A stretch of 64,000 nt of DNA, taken from NCBI GenBank assembly GCA_963762075.1, contig CAVXJC010000006.1, positions 310,001 to 374,000 of the forward strand, read 5' to 3'. The translations under genes and the position numbers were made by a program. Positions 53,980 to 63,222 of this stretch are shown here, piece after piece. Positions within the stretch are counted from its first letter, which is position 1, and each line of letters opens with the position of its first letter. Origin of the DNA: JAOUEA01 sp963762075. Lineage in GTDB: Bacteria; Actinomycetota; UBA4738; HRBIN12. Below the pieces are notes generated by a model that was not told the DNA's origin, did not search any database, and saw nothing but the letters and a program-made list of their open reading frames with translations.

Positions 53980-55347
53980 ATGCGCACCAGCTCAAGACTC
54001 CGCTCCGGGCTCGCCCCCAGGCTCGTCGCCGCGGTCACGACGACGATCGTGCTCGCCGCGTGCACCTCCGGCCCCCAGGCGACCGACGCTCCCGCCAACC
54101 AGGACGGGTCGGCGCAGGACATCGCCACCGACATGCCGGTGCTCCTCGCTTCGACCGAGGCGGGCGACATCGCGATCGACGGAACATCGGGGGCGCTGCT
54201 TGCCGGCGGCCCCGGCACCGTGTCGACCCCCGGCGGTGACACGATGTTCCGGGCCTCAGCCGTGAACGGTCATACCGTCGTCTCGACGCTCGCCGCACGC
54301 ACCGGCGCGACCACGACCTCGACACGCCTCCGCGGTGACCTCGAGCTCGCGGTCGCCTCGGTCTCGGGCACCGCGCTCGCCCTGGTGCAGCCGGCGCCCG
54401 GTGCGCCGAGCGGATCGTCGCCCGGCGTGCCCGTTCCGCGCGCATGGACCCCGATCGTCGTGGCGGACCCGAGCGGAGAGACTCCCCCGGCTCGGTTCCG
54501 ACTCGAGGGGAACTTCGAGCCAGAGGCGTTCTCGATCGACGACGAGCGGCTATTCCTGATCCAGTACCTGCCGGCCGAGGCGCCGGCCGTCTACCGCGTC
54601 ACGGTGCTCGACACCGCGACCGGTGAGGTGCGACCGGTGAAAGGCCGGTTCAAGTCCCCGCCCGAACGCATGCCCGGTGTACGGCTCGGCCAGGTCTACG
54701 ACCCACAGACATCGCAGATGTACACGCTCTACTCCAACGAGGCAGGGGCCTACGCGCAAGGCTACGAGCAGGCCGGCGGCTCCTCGTACGACTGGCCCGA
54801 GGAGACGTTCGTGCACGTGCTGAACCTGCGGAAGGGTTGGGCCTACTGCGCGGGCGTGCCCGAGGAGATGTGGGGCGGCGCGGCGCGCGACCAGGCCCTT
54901 GCGCCCTCACCCGACGGCAAGTGGCTCTACATCGTCGACTCACGCGAGGGAGCGGTCGCCGTCATGAACACACGCACGCTCGATATCGCGCGCACGGGCG
55001 AGGTGGAGATGTCAGGCACCGCAACCGACCCCGAGTCGAGTGTGCGAACGAGCGTCGCCGTGAGCCGCGACGGCACCACGTTGTTCGTGGCATCGGGAAC
55101 CTCGCCGGGAGCGGTCTCGGCGATCGACATCGAGGGCCTGACGCTGGCCGACCGATGGCCGTCGCCGGTTCCCGTCTCGGGACTCGGACTCTCGCTCGAC
55201 GGCGCTGCGCTCTATGTGGCGGGCACCGGAGGCATCGCCCTGTTCGACCTGTCCACGGGCGAGGCGAGCGCGACCGTTCCGACGCCCGTGCTGGAGCCGA
55301 TCGTGCAGCTCGATCCGCTTCCGGCCGCTTCGGCCCTGGCGGAGTAG
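53980..55347 (+). CDS. Lipoprotein with YncE-like beta-propeller repeats
   Basis: This is 455 residues with a lipoprotein signal peptide ending VLAACTSG (lipobox Cys near residue 28). The mature part consists of beta-strand repeats typical of a seven-bladed propeller. Late blades read LAPSPDGKWLYIVDSREGAV then AVMNTRTLDIARTGE, and VAVSRDGTTLFVASGTSPGA. It should be anchored on the outer face of the membrane and bind a protein or polymer. It lies 22 bp upstream of the ECF sigma factor gene and could be in the same transcript. Confidence 0.82.
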   Translation: MRTSSRLRSGLAPRLVAAVTTTIVLAACTSGPQATDAPANQDGSAQDIATDMPVLLASTEAGDIAIDGTSGALLAGGPGTVSTPGGDTMFRASAVNGHTVVSTLAARTGATTTSTRLRGDLELAVASVSGTALALVQPAPGAPSGSSPGVPVPRAWTPIVVADPSGETPPARFRLEGNFEPEAFSIDDERLFLIQYLPAEAPAVYRVTVLDTATGEVRPVKGRFKSPPERMPGVRLGQVYDPQTSQMYTLYSNEAGAYAQGYEQAGGSSYDWPEETFVHVLNLRKGWAYCAGVPEEMWGGAARDQALAPSPDGKWLYIVDSREGAVAVMNTRTLDIARTGEVEMSGTATDPESSVRTSVAVSRDGTTLFVASGTSPGAVSAIDIEGLTLADRWPSPVPVSGLGLSLDGAALYVAGTGGIALFDLSTGEASATVPTPVLEPIVQLDPLPAASALAE

Positions 55348-55369
55348 CGATGTTGAGGCCTAGGCTTGG

Positions 55370-55969
55370 GTGAGCGAACGGTCGCTCGACGAGCCGAAGA
55401 GGACACGGGTGCGTGACGCCGACCCCCGCACGCTGGAACGAGCCCGTCGCGGCGAGCTGGCCGCGTTCGAGCAACTCGTGCGCGAGTTCCAGGCCGATGT
55501 GTACCGGTTCGCCTGGCATCTGACGCGCGATCGTGACCTCGCCGACGACGTCACCCAGGATGCCTTCCTTCGGGCCTTCCGGTTCATCGATGGGTTCCGC
55601 GGCGATCGCAAGTTCGGGTCGTGGCTGTTCAGCATCACGCGCAACTGCGCGATGGATTCGCTGCGCAGGCGACGCTTCCCCCTGCTGCATGAGCAGGACC
55701 GGGAGATGGAAGGCTCGGTCGGCGACGCCGCCGCCCACGTGGAGCTCGACGAGGCGCTGCGCTCGATCTCGACCGAGCATCGAGAGGCGTTCCTGCTGGT
55801 GGAGGTCTTCGGGCTCAACTACCAGGAAGCCTCCGACGTGCTGGGCATCGCGGTGGGCACGGTGAAGAGCCGCATGTTCCGGGCGCGGAAGGCGCTGTGC
55901 GCCGCGATCGCGGACGACGAGCGGGGCGAACCGGCGGATCATGAGCCGGGCGAGGAGGGGGCGCGATGA
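55370..55969 (+). CDS. ECF sigma factor (SigE/RpoE-like)
   Basis: This is 199 residues with region 2 in FEQLVREFQADVYRFAWHLT then RDRDLADDVTQDAFLRAFRF and GSWLFSITRNCAMDSLRRRR. Region 4 is in ALRSISTEHREAFLLVEVFG then LNYQEASDVLGIAVGTVKSR. It directs RNA polymerase to envelope- or redox-stress promoters. The next gene, overlapping by 4 bp, encodes a zinc anti-sigma factor, the usual arrangement. The start codon is probably the TTG/GTG at 55370, since there is no ATG nearby. Confidence 0.93.
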   Translation: MSERSLDEPKRTRVRDADPRTLERARRGELAAFEQLVREFQADVYRFAWHLTRDRDLADDVTQDAFLRAFRFIDGFRGDRKFGSWLFSITRNCAMDSLRRRRFPLLHEQDREMEGSVGDAAAHVELDEALRSISTEHREAFLLVEVFGLNYQEASDVLGIAVGTVKSRMFRARKALCAAIADDERGEPADHEPGEEGAR

Positions 55970-57459
55970 TCTGCGACCACGTGCAGCTCGCGATCTCGGC
56001 CCGCATGGACGGGGAGCCGGCCGATCGACACGCATCCGGAGATCTCGACGACCACGTCGCCGGATGTGCGCGGTGCCGGGAGTTCGCGTCGAACGCCGAG
56101 CGCGTCCGGGCCGCGGTGCGCATCGGTCCGGCCGAGCCCGTGCCCGACCTCGTCTCGCGCATCGTCGGGAAGCTCGAGACGCTCACGCCGCCGCACTCAC
56201 CGTCGCGCGGGCGCGCTGTGCCCCGTTGGCAGCGGGCCCTGCCGGTCGCCGCCGCGCTCGTCGCAGGCGCGATCATCGGGAGCGTGCTCGTCGGCGGGCC
56301 CTTCAGGGCGACCGATCGCGATTCGATCTCGGCGAACGCCGTCGTGATGGGCGTGCGTGGCGCTTCGCCGGCGCTCGAATCGTTCGAGGGCACCTTCAGC
56401 GTCGTGGAACGAGGATTCTCTCCCGAGGTGCCCGAGCGCCACCTCGACGTACATATGGCCTTCCTGGCGCCTCAACGCTTCCGTCTCGATGTCGTCGATC
56501 GCACGCTGTACCCAGCGGCGACGTCGTTGACGTCGAGCGACCTCACATACATCCAGGACGCGACGTCGACGCTGCGATCAGGACCGACGGGCTGCCCTGC
56601 CGGTCTCGGCGCCGGGGTCTGCCCGCCGACGCTCACCACGCTCACCGCAGGCTCGACTCCCACCGACCTGATGGTGCCGGTGGCGACGTTCGCGTCGGCC
56701 CAGGGCGTCGACGTGCTGGGCACACAACGCATCGACGGTCACGAGGTCGTCCGGCTCCAGCTCAGGTTCGCACGGGCCCACGCGATGTTCCCGTTCCTGT
56801 GGCTCGATGACCTCGCGGGAGCCGGAACGGGAAGCTCGTGGCGGCCGTTCTTCCCGGGCGATCGGGTCGAGGTGCTGCTCGACGCCGGCCTGTGGGTGCC
56901 GCGGCGCATCACCGTCTACCCCGCTGCGAGTGAGCGGCGGCGAGCCTGGGAGCTGCGGTTCGGCCGGCCGGTCGAAGACCCGACGGTGGCGATCCTCGAC
57001 GTGGTGGCGACCCATGTCACGACCGATGCGCCAGACGCTTCCCGGTTCGAGATCCCGGGCGCGACGCCGGCTGCGATGTCGGTGGGCGAGCTCGCCGACC
57101 TGGTGGGGTATCGCCTGGCGACCCCGACGTTCACCGGAGACCTCGAGCTCGAGACGTCGATCGCTCCGCCGATCGACGCCGGCTTCCCGAGCTCACTGCT
57201 GGTCTACGCCGACGGTCTCGATTACCTGCGGGTCGGCGAGCGTTCCGGATCGCACGCGGAGCTCGTCGCCCCAGGCGCCACGAGGGTCGTGCTGGCGGGC
57301 GGCGGGATCGGCTACTACAGGGAAGCCACCGCGTCGCACGGGCGGCGCATCGCGATCGTCGGCGACGACACGAGCCTGCTGCTCGAGACCAACCTGCCGA
57401 GGCTCGACCTGTTCGAGATCGCAAGCTCCATCCCGGTGCAGGGAAGGCCGCTTCCCTGA
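55966..57459 (+). CDS. Zinc anti-sigma factor fused to an RseB-like extracytoplasmic domain
   Basis: This is a 497-residue single-pass protein. The cytosolic N-terminus has the anti-sigma zinc motif H-x3-C-x2-C (HVAGCARC, near residues 29-36), preceded by an SARMDGE helix. One membrane helix (about residues 88-107) leads to about 390 residues outside. The first part resembles a LolA/RseB fold (FEGTFSVVERGFSPEVPERH, MAFLAPQRFRLDVVDRTLYP). The end resembles DUF4367/RseB C-terminal repeats (LVYADGLDYLRVGERSG, LLLETNLPRLDLFEIASSI). Usually RseA-like and RseB-like parts are separate proteins. The sensor may detect lipid or misfolded envelope proteins. Confidence 0.85.
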   Translation: MICDHVQLAISARMDGEPADRHASGDLDDHVAGCARCREFASNAERVRAAVRIGPAEPVPDLVSRIVGKLETLTPPHSPSRGRAVPRWQRALPVAAALVAGAIIGSVLVGGPFRATDRDSISANAVVMGVRGASPALESFEGTFSVVERGFSPEVPERHLDVHMAFLAPQRFRLDVVDRTLYPAATSLTSSDLTYIQDATSTLRSGPTGCPAGLGAGVCPPTLTTLTAGSTPTDLMVPVATFASAQGVDVLGTQRIDGHEVVRLQLRFARAHAMFPFLWLDDLAGAGTGSSWRPFFPGDRVEVLLDAGLWVPRRITVYPAASERRRAWELRFGRPVEDPTVAILDVVATHVTTDAPDASRFEIPGATPAAMSVGELADLVGYRLATPTFTGDLELETSIAPPIDAGFPSSLLVYADGLDYLRVGERSGSHAELVAPGATRVVLAGGGIGYYREATASHGRRIAIVGDDTSLLLETNLPRLDLFEIASSIPVQGRPLP

Positions 57460-57467
57460 ACCGCGTC

Positions 57468-59822
57468 GTGCGCCCGCTCGTCGCGACCCTCGCCGGCCTC
57501 GTGATCGGCGCGGTCGTGACCGTCGCGATCCAGGGAGGCGCGGCGCCCGTGCGCGACGAGGAGGTGTCGCGCATGCGGCCGCTCGGTGAAGCGCAGACCT
57601 TCCTCGCGTGGGTCCCGCGCGGCCTCCCCGCCGGATTCGACGACGCCGTGCGTGCGCTCGACGAGACCGGACCGGTCGCGACCGTCGCCGAGGATCACGC
57701 GTGGCTCGCCCGCTCGTGGAGTGCCTCGGGCGCGGTCGTCGATCGCACGCGAGCGCCGTACCGCCTTCCGATCGACACGATCGCCGTCGACCCCGCGTCG
57801 TTCGGCACGTTCCTCTCGCGTCACGACCGGCGGTTGGCGGGGCCGATCGGGTCGGGCCAAGGCGTGTTGAGCGCGACCTCGGCCTCGTTGCGCGGCCTGG
57901 GGCCGGGCGCGGTGCTCGGGTTCGTCGGCGGACACACGGTGCGCGTGGCTGCGGTGCTTCCCGACGAGGCGATCGGGGGTGCCGAGCTGATGGTCTCGCG
58001 CGAGACCGGGCGGGCCATCGGGGTGCGTTCGGACCGCTACCTCTTGCTGCGGCCCGCCAACGGCTACGCGATGCGTTCGGGAAGCCTGCGGCCGCTGCTG
58101 CGACCCCTGCTGCCCCCGCGGCTCGGTGCGATCGCGCGGGTGCAGGTGCGCACCTCGAGCGAGACGCCGCTGCTGCGACCGGGTGACGCCGTGCTCTCGA
58201 CCGCGCAGACCAAGGTGCTCTTCGGTGAGTTCGCGGCCAGGCCCGAACCAGGTCGTCCCGGCTACCTCGACCTCGAGCCCCGCTGGGTCGCCGAGCACCT
58301 CGTGACGACGCGCCTGCCGCTGCTCGGGCGCGTCACCTGCCACCGTTCGATCGTGGGAGCGCTGCGAGGCGCGATGCGCGAGCTGCGCGAGCGGGGGCTG
58401 GGCTCGACGATCGAGACCTACGACGGGTGCTTCGCCCCGCGCTTCATCAACCGCGACCCCTCGGCCATGCTCTCGCATCATTCGTGGGGCATCGCGGTCG
58501 ACCTGAACATCGCCGGCAACTACTACGGCGTGACCCCCCACCAGGACCCCGCCCTCGTCGAGGTCATGGAACGGTGGGGATTCGCGTGGGGCGGACGGTA
58601 CATCGTTCCCGACGGCAACCACTTCGAGTACCACCGGGAACCGCAGCCGATCACGACCGCCACGCCCGCGCCGGCAACCGTCGCCCCGGTAGCCGAAACA
58701 CCCGTGGAAGCCGCCGCACCCGCTGCGCCCGAGGCCGCGGCCGTCGAACCGCCGCCGTACTTCCTCGCGTGGACGCCCGGCGGCCTGCCGCTCGGGTTCC
58801 GCCGGGAGGTCGGCTCGCTCGACGGCCTCGCCGAGGCCGTCGTCTTCGCCGGTGACACGGTGTGGCTCACGCGCTCGCTCGACGCGAAGGGCGAGGTGGT
58901 CGACGACCCGCCGTCCCCGTACGAGCACCCGCTCGACGGGTTCGCCGTCGCGCCGGCCGAGGTGGCGCCCTTTCTGCCCAAGAGCGTCCGCGGCCATGTC
59001 GTCGATGCCCTGGAACGAGGAAGCGCCGTGATCGGCATCCGCAGCGCATCGATCCGCCGCCTCGGTGTCGGCGGGACGCTCGAGTTCGGTCATCGCTCCG
59101 TACGCGTGGGTGCCGTGGTGCCCGATGAGCTGATCGGATGGGCCGAGCTGCTCGTCTCGCGCGAGGTGGGCGGCCGGCTCGGCATCGTCGACGACCGCCA
59201 TCTCTGGGCGTACCCGGCGTCGGCGCACCCGGCGGGCGGCGAGAGCCGGCGCGACCTCGCCGCGTTCCGACGCATGATCCGCCGGCTCCTGCCCCCTTCG
59301 GAGCTGCTCCGGGTCGAGGCGCCGGGTACGAGTCCCTATATGCGCGTGGCCAACGGGGTGAACCCGCCGATCGTGCTGAAGCAGCGATTCGGGGAATTCG
59401 CGGCGGCACGCGACCCCGCGAACCCGGCATTCTTCACCCTGGCGCCCGCGTGGGTCGAGGCGAACCTCGTCACCCGCCGAGTGCCGTTGCTCGGCACGCT
59501 CACGTGCCACCGGGAGTTCATGCGCGACCTGATACGCGCGATCGACGAGGTGCGCGAGCGAGGCTTGAGCTCGGCGATCCATTCGTCGGCGGGGTGCTTC
59601 AACGCCCGAACCGTGGCCCGAAGCCCCACGAACCCACCGTCGTTCCATGCGTACGGAGCGGCGGTCGACATCAACGCCCCCGAGAACGCCTTCGGGGCAC
59701 GGCCGACGATGGATCCACGCATCGTGGCGATCTTCGAACGCCTCGGATTCAACTGGGGCGGAGACTTCTTGATCCCCGACGGCATGCATTTCGAATACGG
59801 GGGTGGACCCCTGGTCGAATAG
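57468..59822 (+). CDS. Tandem-duplicated M15 D-Ala-D-Ala carboxypeptidase-like protein
   Basis: This is 784 residues with one N-terminal helix (residues 5-23), so it is secreted or anchored. Two similar halves follow (about 40-390 and 420-780). Each has a unique beta domain starting FLAWVPRGLPAGF or FLAWTPGGLPLGF and a C-terminal M15 peptidase domain. In copy 1 the metal/active-site motifs are MLSHHSWGIAVDLNIAGNYY and IVPDGNHFEYH. In copy 2 they are SFHAYGAAVDINAPENAFGA and LIPDGMHFEYG. Both copies keep the His, Asp and final His. An Ala/Pro linker joins them. It is 8 bp after the anti-sigma gene, so it is in the same operon and a probable cell-wall hydrolase. Confidence 0.88.
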   Translation: MRPLVATLAGLVIGAVVTVAIQGGAAPVRDEEVSRMRPLGEAQTFLAWVPRGLPAGFDDAVRALDETGPVATVAEDHAWLARSWSASGAVVDRTRAPYRLPIDTIAVDPASFGTFLSRHDRRLAGPIGSGQGVLSATSASLRGLGPGAVLGFVGGHTVRVAAVLPDEAIGGAELMVSRETGRAIGVRSDRYLLLRPANGYAMRSGSLRPLLRPLLPPRLGAIARVQVRTSSETPLLRPGDAVLSTAQTKVLFGEFAARPEPGRPGYLDLEPRWVAEHLVTTRLPLLGRVTCHRSIVGALRGAMRELRERGLGSTIETYDGCFAPRFINRDPSAMLSHHSWGIAVDLNIAGNYYGVTPHQDPALVEVMERWGFAWGGRYIVPDGNHFEYHREPQPITTATPAPATVAPVAETPVEAAAPAAPEAAAVEPPPYFLAWTPGGLPLGFRREVGSLDGLAEAVVFAGDTVWLTRSLDAKGEVVDDPPSPYEHPLDGFAVAPAEVAPFLPKSVRGHVVDALERGSAVIGIRSASIRRLGVGGTLEFGHRSVRVGAVVPDELIGWAELLVSREVGGRLGIVDDRHLWAYPASAHPAGGESRRDLAAFRRMIRRLLPPSELLRVEAPGTSPYMRVANGVNPPIVLKQRFGEFAAARDPANPAFFTLAPAWVEANLVTRRVPLLGTLTCHREFMRDLIRAIDEVRERGLSSAIHSSAGCFNARTVARSPTNPPSFHAYGAAVDINAPENAFGARPTMDPRIVAIFERLGFNWGGDFLIPDGMHFEYGGGPLVE

Positions 59823-59849
59823 GGGGTGGACCCCTGGTCGAGTACGGGG
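59791..59849 (+). repeat. Short tandem repeat spanning the M15 gene stop codon
   Basis: Copies of a 24/23-base unit (TCGAATACGGGGGTGGACCC then CTGG) run in tandem 2.5 times. The second copy lacks the C after TA, which turns TAC into the TAG stop at 59820-59822. With that base the protein would read on for 12 more residues to a TAG at about 59857. Confidence 0.8.
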
Positions 59850-59977
59850 AGACATAGGACCAACGGCCTGGGAGGCTACGACTTCCGTCCGTTGCTGCGA
59901 AACCCCCGTACGTGCGACCCTCGTGCGACCTCAGGACCCAGACGGACCACTCCGACCCCCCGGAAGGATCTGCCTTC

Positions 59978-62329
59978 ATGTCTGCCCGCCGCGCACGCAT
60001 CTCGGCCAGAGTCACTGCACTTGCGCTCCTCGCCTCGATGCTCACGCTGTTGCCCGCAACTCAGGCGTCGGCCGCGGTGCCCGCCACGGAATCCGACGAC
60101 GTCGGCATGCTCGACGGATTGGTCCGCACGATCGAGGTCGTGGGCGATCGCGTGTGGGTCGGCGGCTCATTCACACAGATGCGCAACCCCAACGGCACCC
60201 CCGCGCGCGCCGTGTCCAACCTGGCGGTCTTCGATGCCGTCACCGGCGCGCCGGACCTTTCGATCACGATCCCCGAGATCACGCGGAGCCCCGGCGTTGC
60301 GGTCGTCTACGACCTGGCGCTCGGACCCGACGGGCTGCTCTACATCGGCGGCGCGTTCGATCACGTTGGTGGCGTGGTGCGGCGCAATATCGCGGCCATC
60401 GACCCCACCGACGGCTCGGTCGCCTCCTTCTCTCCAGGCACCTCGATCGTGAGGAGCGTGCTGCCGACCGCGAGCACGATCTACGTCGGCACGTCGAGCC
60501 TGCTCAGCTTCCAGCTCGACGAGACGCCGACGCCCGGTTTCGACCCACCCCAGATGCAGACCGATCTCTCACTGCGCGCGCACAACACCCCGCCGCAGGT
60601 CCGCGACATGGAGCTGGCTGGTTCCACGATCGTCGCCGCCTGCCAATGCGACAGCACGGTGCAGGGCGGCACCACCAAGCCGGCCAAGGCTGTGATCAAG
60701 GTCGATGCGAACACCGGCGCGGTGCTCGACTGGACGCCCGAGAACCTGACTGCGGCGAGCGGATCCTTCGGCATCAGCCTGTTGATCGAGACCCATCCGG
60801 GCACGGGCGAACCGGCGGTGTTCCTCGCGGCCGGCGGCTCCGACTTCACCGGGGCGTTCGACCTGGGCAACGCCGACCAACTCTGGAAGACCGACACCTC
60901 CGGCTCGTCCCAGGTGGTGGGCTGGTTCGACGACGTCTTGTACGCCGGGGGACATTTCGAGTACGTCGCGCAGACCAGCGGGCAGCTCTGCGGGAGCAAC
61001 GGCAACCCGAACACGAGCTGCCTGCGCCTTCCTCGGCTCGTCGCACTCAACCCTGCCGACGGCCGGGCCATCACGAGCGCGAACCCCTGGAACCCAGGCA
61101 TCTGCTGCAAGTACAACGGCGTCTGGGCGATCGAACCCGACTCGGGGCGGGGCCACCTTTACGTCGGCGGCGAGTTCACCAAAGTCGGCGGCGCGTATGC
61201 CTTCGACGGCACCGAGTGGAACCTCGTCGGCGCCTCGACACAGGCGTACGTCGCCCGCTTCTCGGGCACACCGACGACGACCGAGACCCTGACCGTCTCG
61301 CTCGCCGGCGATGGCGGTGGCCGCGTGACGAGCACGCCGGGCGGGGTCGACTGCACGAGCGATTGCCAGGCGGACTTCCCCAACGGCACCGCGGTCACCC
61401 TGACCGCCGCAGCCGACGCGGGTTCGACATTCACCGGATGGTCCGGAAGCTGCTCGGGCACCGGCACCTGCCAGGTCACGATGAACGGATCCCGATCGGT
61501 GACGGCCACCTTCACCGCCGATGCCCCGCCACCCTCTCAGTGCGGCCGCATCACCTACGCCTCGAGCGGCAACGGCAACGCCGACCTGTTCACCATGACG
61601 CCTGCGGGCACCGACCGCGTGCGGCTCACGACCGGCGGAACCGCCGACCGCGATCCCGCGTGGTCGCCCGATTGCACGCGCATCGCCTTCATGAGCACAC
61701 GCACCGGCGATCCCGAGATCTTCGTCATGGATGCCGACGGCACGAACCGTGAGCGCCTGACGAACGCGGCCGGAGCCGACTCCCGGCCCGCCTGGTCACC
61801 CGACGGCACGCAGATCGCCTTCACCTCGACCCGCACCGGTGACGCCGAGATCTTCGTCATGGATGCCGACGGCACGAACGAGACGAACCTCTCGAACAAC
61901 GCTGCGCGCGACACGTCGCCGGCATGGTCACCCGACGGCGCCCAGATCGCGTTCGACAGCAGCCGCGGCGGCCTGACGAACGTCTGGACCATGAACGCCG
62001 GCGGCGGTGGCCTCGCGAATCTCACCGACGGTGCAGGGCGGTCGACCGCCCCCGCCTTCTCCCCCGATGGCGCGACGATCGCGTTCGTGAACGACCGTAG
62101 CGGAAGGCGCCAAGTCTGGCTCATGGATGCCGACGGCACCGATCACCGCCGCCTCACGAGGGATCAGGGCAAGCACAGTCACCCGTCGTGGTCCCCGAAC
62201 GGCACCAGGCTCGTGTACGCGAGCACGGTCACCGGCCACAACCAGATCTTCAGGATCCGAGCCGACGGCCTCGGAGCGGTGAACGTCTCGAACAACGCCC
62301 GCCTGGAAACGACCCCGACCTGGAGTTAG
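59978..62329 (+). CDS. Secreted multi-domain beta-propeller protein
   Basis: This is 783 residues from the ATG at 59978, with GGAAGGA about ten bases upstream. A signal peptide (ISARVTALALLASMLTLLPA, cut near ASA) precedes an N-terminal propeller of delta-60-like repeats (about 45-430; VWVGGSFTQMRNPNGTPARA, YIGGAFDHVGGVVRRNIAAI). Then comes one InlB-B/Bacterial_repeat module (about 430-510; TAAADAGSTFTGWSGSCSGT). A C-terminal TolB-like PD40 propeller follows, with six repeats of the form AWSPDGTQIAFTSTRTGDAE. It is probably extracellular and adhesive or binding. Function is not known. It lies downstream of the sigma/anti-sigma/M15 group but with its own leader. Confidence 0.88.
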   Translation: MSARRARISARVTALALLASMLTLLPATQASAAVPATESDDVGMLDGLVRTIEVVGDRVWVGGSFTQMRNPNGTPARAVSNLAVFDAVTGAPDLSITIPEITRSPGVAVVYDLALGPDGLLYIGGAFDHVGGVVRRNIAAIDPTDGSVASFSPGTSIVRSVLPTASTIYVGTSSLLSFQLDETPTPGFDPPQMQTDLSLRAHNTPPQVRDMELAGSTIVAACQCDSTVQGGTTKPAKAVIKVDANTGAVLDWTPENLTAASGSFGISLLIETHPGTGEPAVFLAAGGSDFTGAFDLGNADQLWKTDTSGSSQVVGWFDDVLYAGGHFEYVAQTSGQLCGSNGNPNTSCLRLPRLVALNPADGRAITSANPWNPGICCKYNGVWAIEPDSGRGHLYVGGEFTKVGGAYAFDGTEWNLVGASTQAYVARFSGTPTTTETLTVSLAGDGGGRVTSTPGGVDCTSDCQADFPNGTAVTLTAAADAGSTFTGWSGSCSGTGTCQVTMNGSRSVTATFTADAPPPSQCGRITYASSGNGNADLFTMTPAGTDRVRLTTGGTADRDPAWSPDCTRIAFMSTRTGDPEIFVMDADGTNRERLTNAAGADSRPAWSPDGTQIAFTSTRTGDAEIFVMDADGTNETNLSNNAARDTSPAWSPDGAQIAFDSSRGGLTNVWTMNAGGGGLANLTDGAGRSTAPAFSPDGATIAFVNDRSGRRQVWLMDADGTDHRRLTRDQGKHSHPSWSPNGTRLVYASTVTGHNQIFRIRADGLGAVNVSNNARLETTPTWS

Positions 62330-62365
62330 GCGCGGACCACCGCCACGATATGGCCTCGGGCTGGC

Positions 62366-62863
62366 TCAAGGCGCGGTGCGGCGGCGACTGAGCAGCTCTC
62401 GCAAAGCCGGCAGGGCGGCTCGATCGCGTGGACGACCGGCGGCTTCCTTCGATCTGATCACGTCCGCCAGCGAAGCCACCGGCACCGAGAGCCCTCGCAC
62501 GTCCATATCGGCCGCGTCGCGGGTCAGATCGTCGTAGCCGCTCGTGCCGCTCGGCTCGAACGTGAGGTCGAGGTCGCCGAGGTCGGTCTGCAGGTTCCAG
62601 CTGCGCAACCTGGCGAGCGACTCCCCGGAGTGGTCGAACGGAACTCCATCGGGTTCGCCGGTGACCCGGATGCGCGCGCCAAGCTCCTCGAGCGCGGCCG
62701 AGAGCCGCTCGAGGTTTCGCTTGGCCTCCTCTGGAACGACGTCGACGTCGGTGGTGACGTGCGGCGCTCCATGCAGCACCGCGGCGAGCCCTCCGATCAG
62801 CACGTATCGCACGTCATGGGCGTCGAGCACCGCCAGGATCTCGTGCGGGCGGAACTCAGCCAT
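62366..62863 (-). CDS. Nucleotidyltransferase toxin (MenT / AbiEii-like)
   Basis: This is 165 residues from the ATG at 62863. The nucleotidyltransferase core reads LDAHDVRYVLIGGLAAVLHG then APHVTTDVDVVPEEAKRNLE, with G-G at the nucleotide-binding loop and the D-x-D metal pair in TDVDV. A third acidic position lies in LGDLDLTFEP. The conserved Lys/Arg region is ADVIRSKEAAGRPRDRAALP. This fits AbiEii/MenT-type toxins that add nucleotides to tRNA. The upstream HTH gene overlaps it by 8 bp and is the likely antitoxin. A longer in-frame reading upstream is in the antitoxin gene. Confidence 0.85.
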   Translation of the reverse strand: MAEFRPHEILAVLDAHDVRYVLIGGLAAVLHGAPHVTTDVDVVPEEAKRNLERLSAALEELGARIRVTGEPDGVPFDHSGESLARLRSWNLQTDLGDLDLTFEPSGTSGYDDLTRDAADMDVRGLSVPVASLADVIRSKEAAGRPRDRAALPALRELLSRRRTAP

Positions 62864-63191
62864 CGGACTCCCCTCGCGCCGCCCGACCCTGCTGCAACAG
62901 GTCGATGCCGGCCAGCATGCGGTCGAGGCGCTCGTCGGGAGTGAGCGCGTCGCCGCGCTCGACGAGCGTCCACGCATCCTCGTCGAGGGGGACGACATGG
63001 ATCTCGAGATCGAGCCCGCACGCGCGCACGAGCTGCACCGTTCGAGAGAACGACGCGTCGACATCGCCCCGCTCGATGCGCGCCACGAGTGACTGCGACA
63101 CGCCGGCGCGACGCGCCAGGGCGTCCTGTGTCAAGCCAGCGCGCCGCCTCGCCTCGACGATGAGCTGCCCAGCATCCACATGCGATAGCAT
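62856..63191 (-). CDS. XRE-family HTH antitoxin
   Basis: This is 111 residues from the ATG at 63191. The helix-turn-helix reads LIVEARRRAGLTQDALARRA then GVSQSLVARIERGDVDASFS, the standard Xre/Cro type. A helical C-terminal region (LVRACGLDLEIHVVPLDEDA) is suited to toxin neutralisation. It is first in the operon and overlaps the nucleotidyltransferase gene, an arrangement typical of toxin-antitoxin pairs. The palindrome at 63234-63248 by its promoter is a candidate autoregulatory site. Confidence 0.85.
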   Translation of the reverse strand: MLSHVDAGQLIVEARRRAGLTQDALARRAGVSQSLVARIERGDVDASFSRTVQLVRACGLDLEIHVVPLDEDAWTLVERGDALTPDERLDRMLAGIDLLQQGRAARGESDG

Positions 63192-63222
63192 ACGCGTGAA
63201 GCATCGACCGAATGCACCTCGT

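Noticed and set aside
57315..59855. 846-residue open frame on the minus strand opposite the M15 gene
   Set aside because: Composition is Arg/His/Gly-rich with no domains. It is a typical GC-rich antisense shadow.
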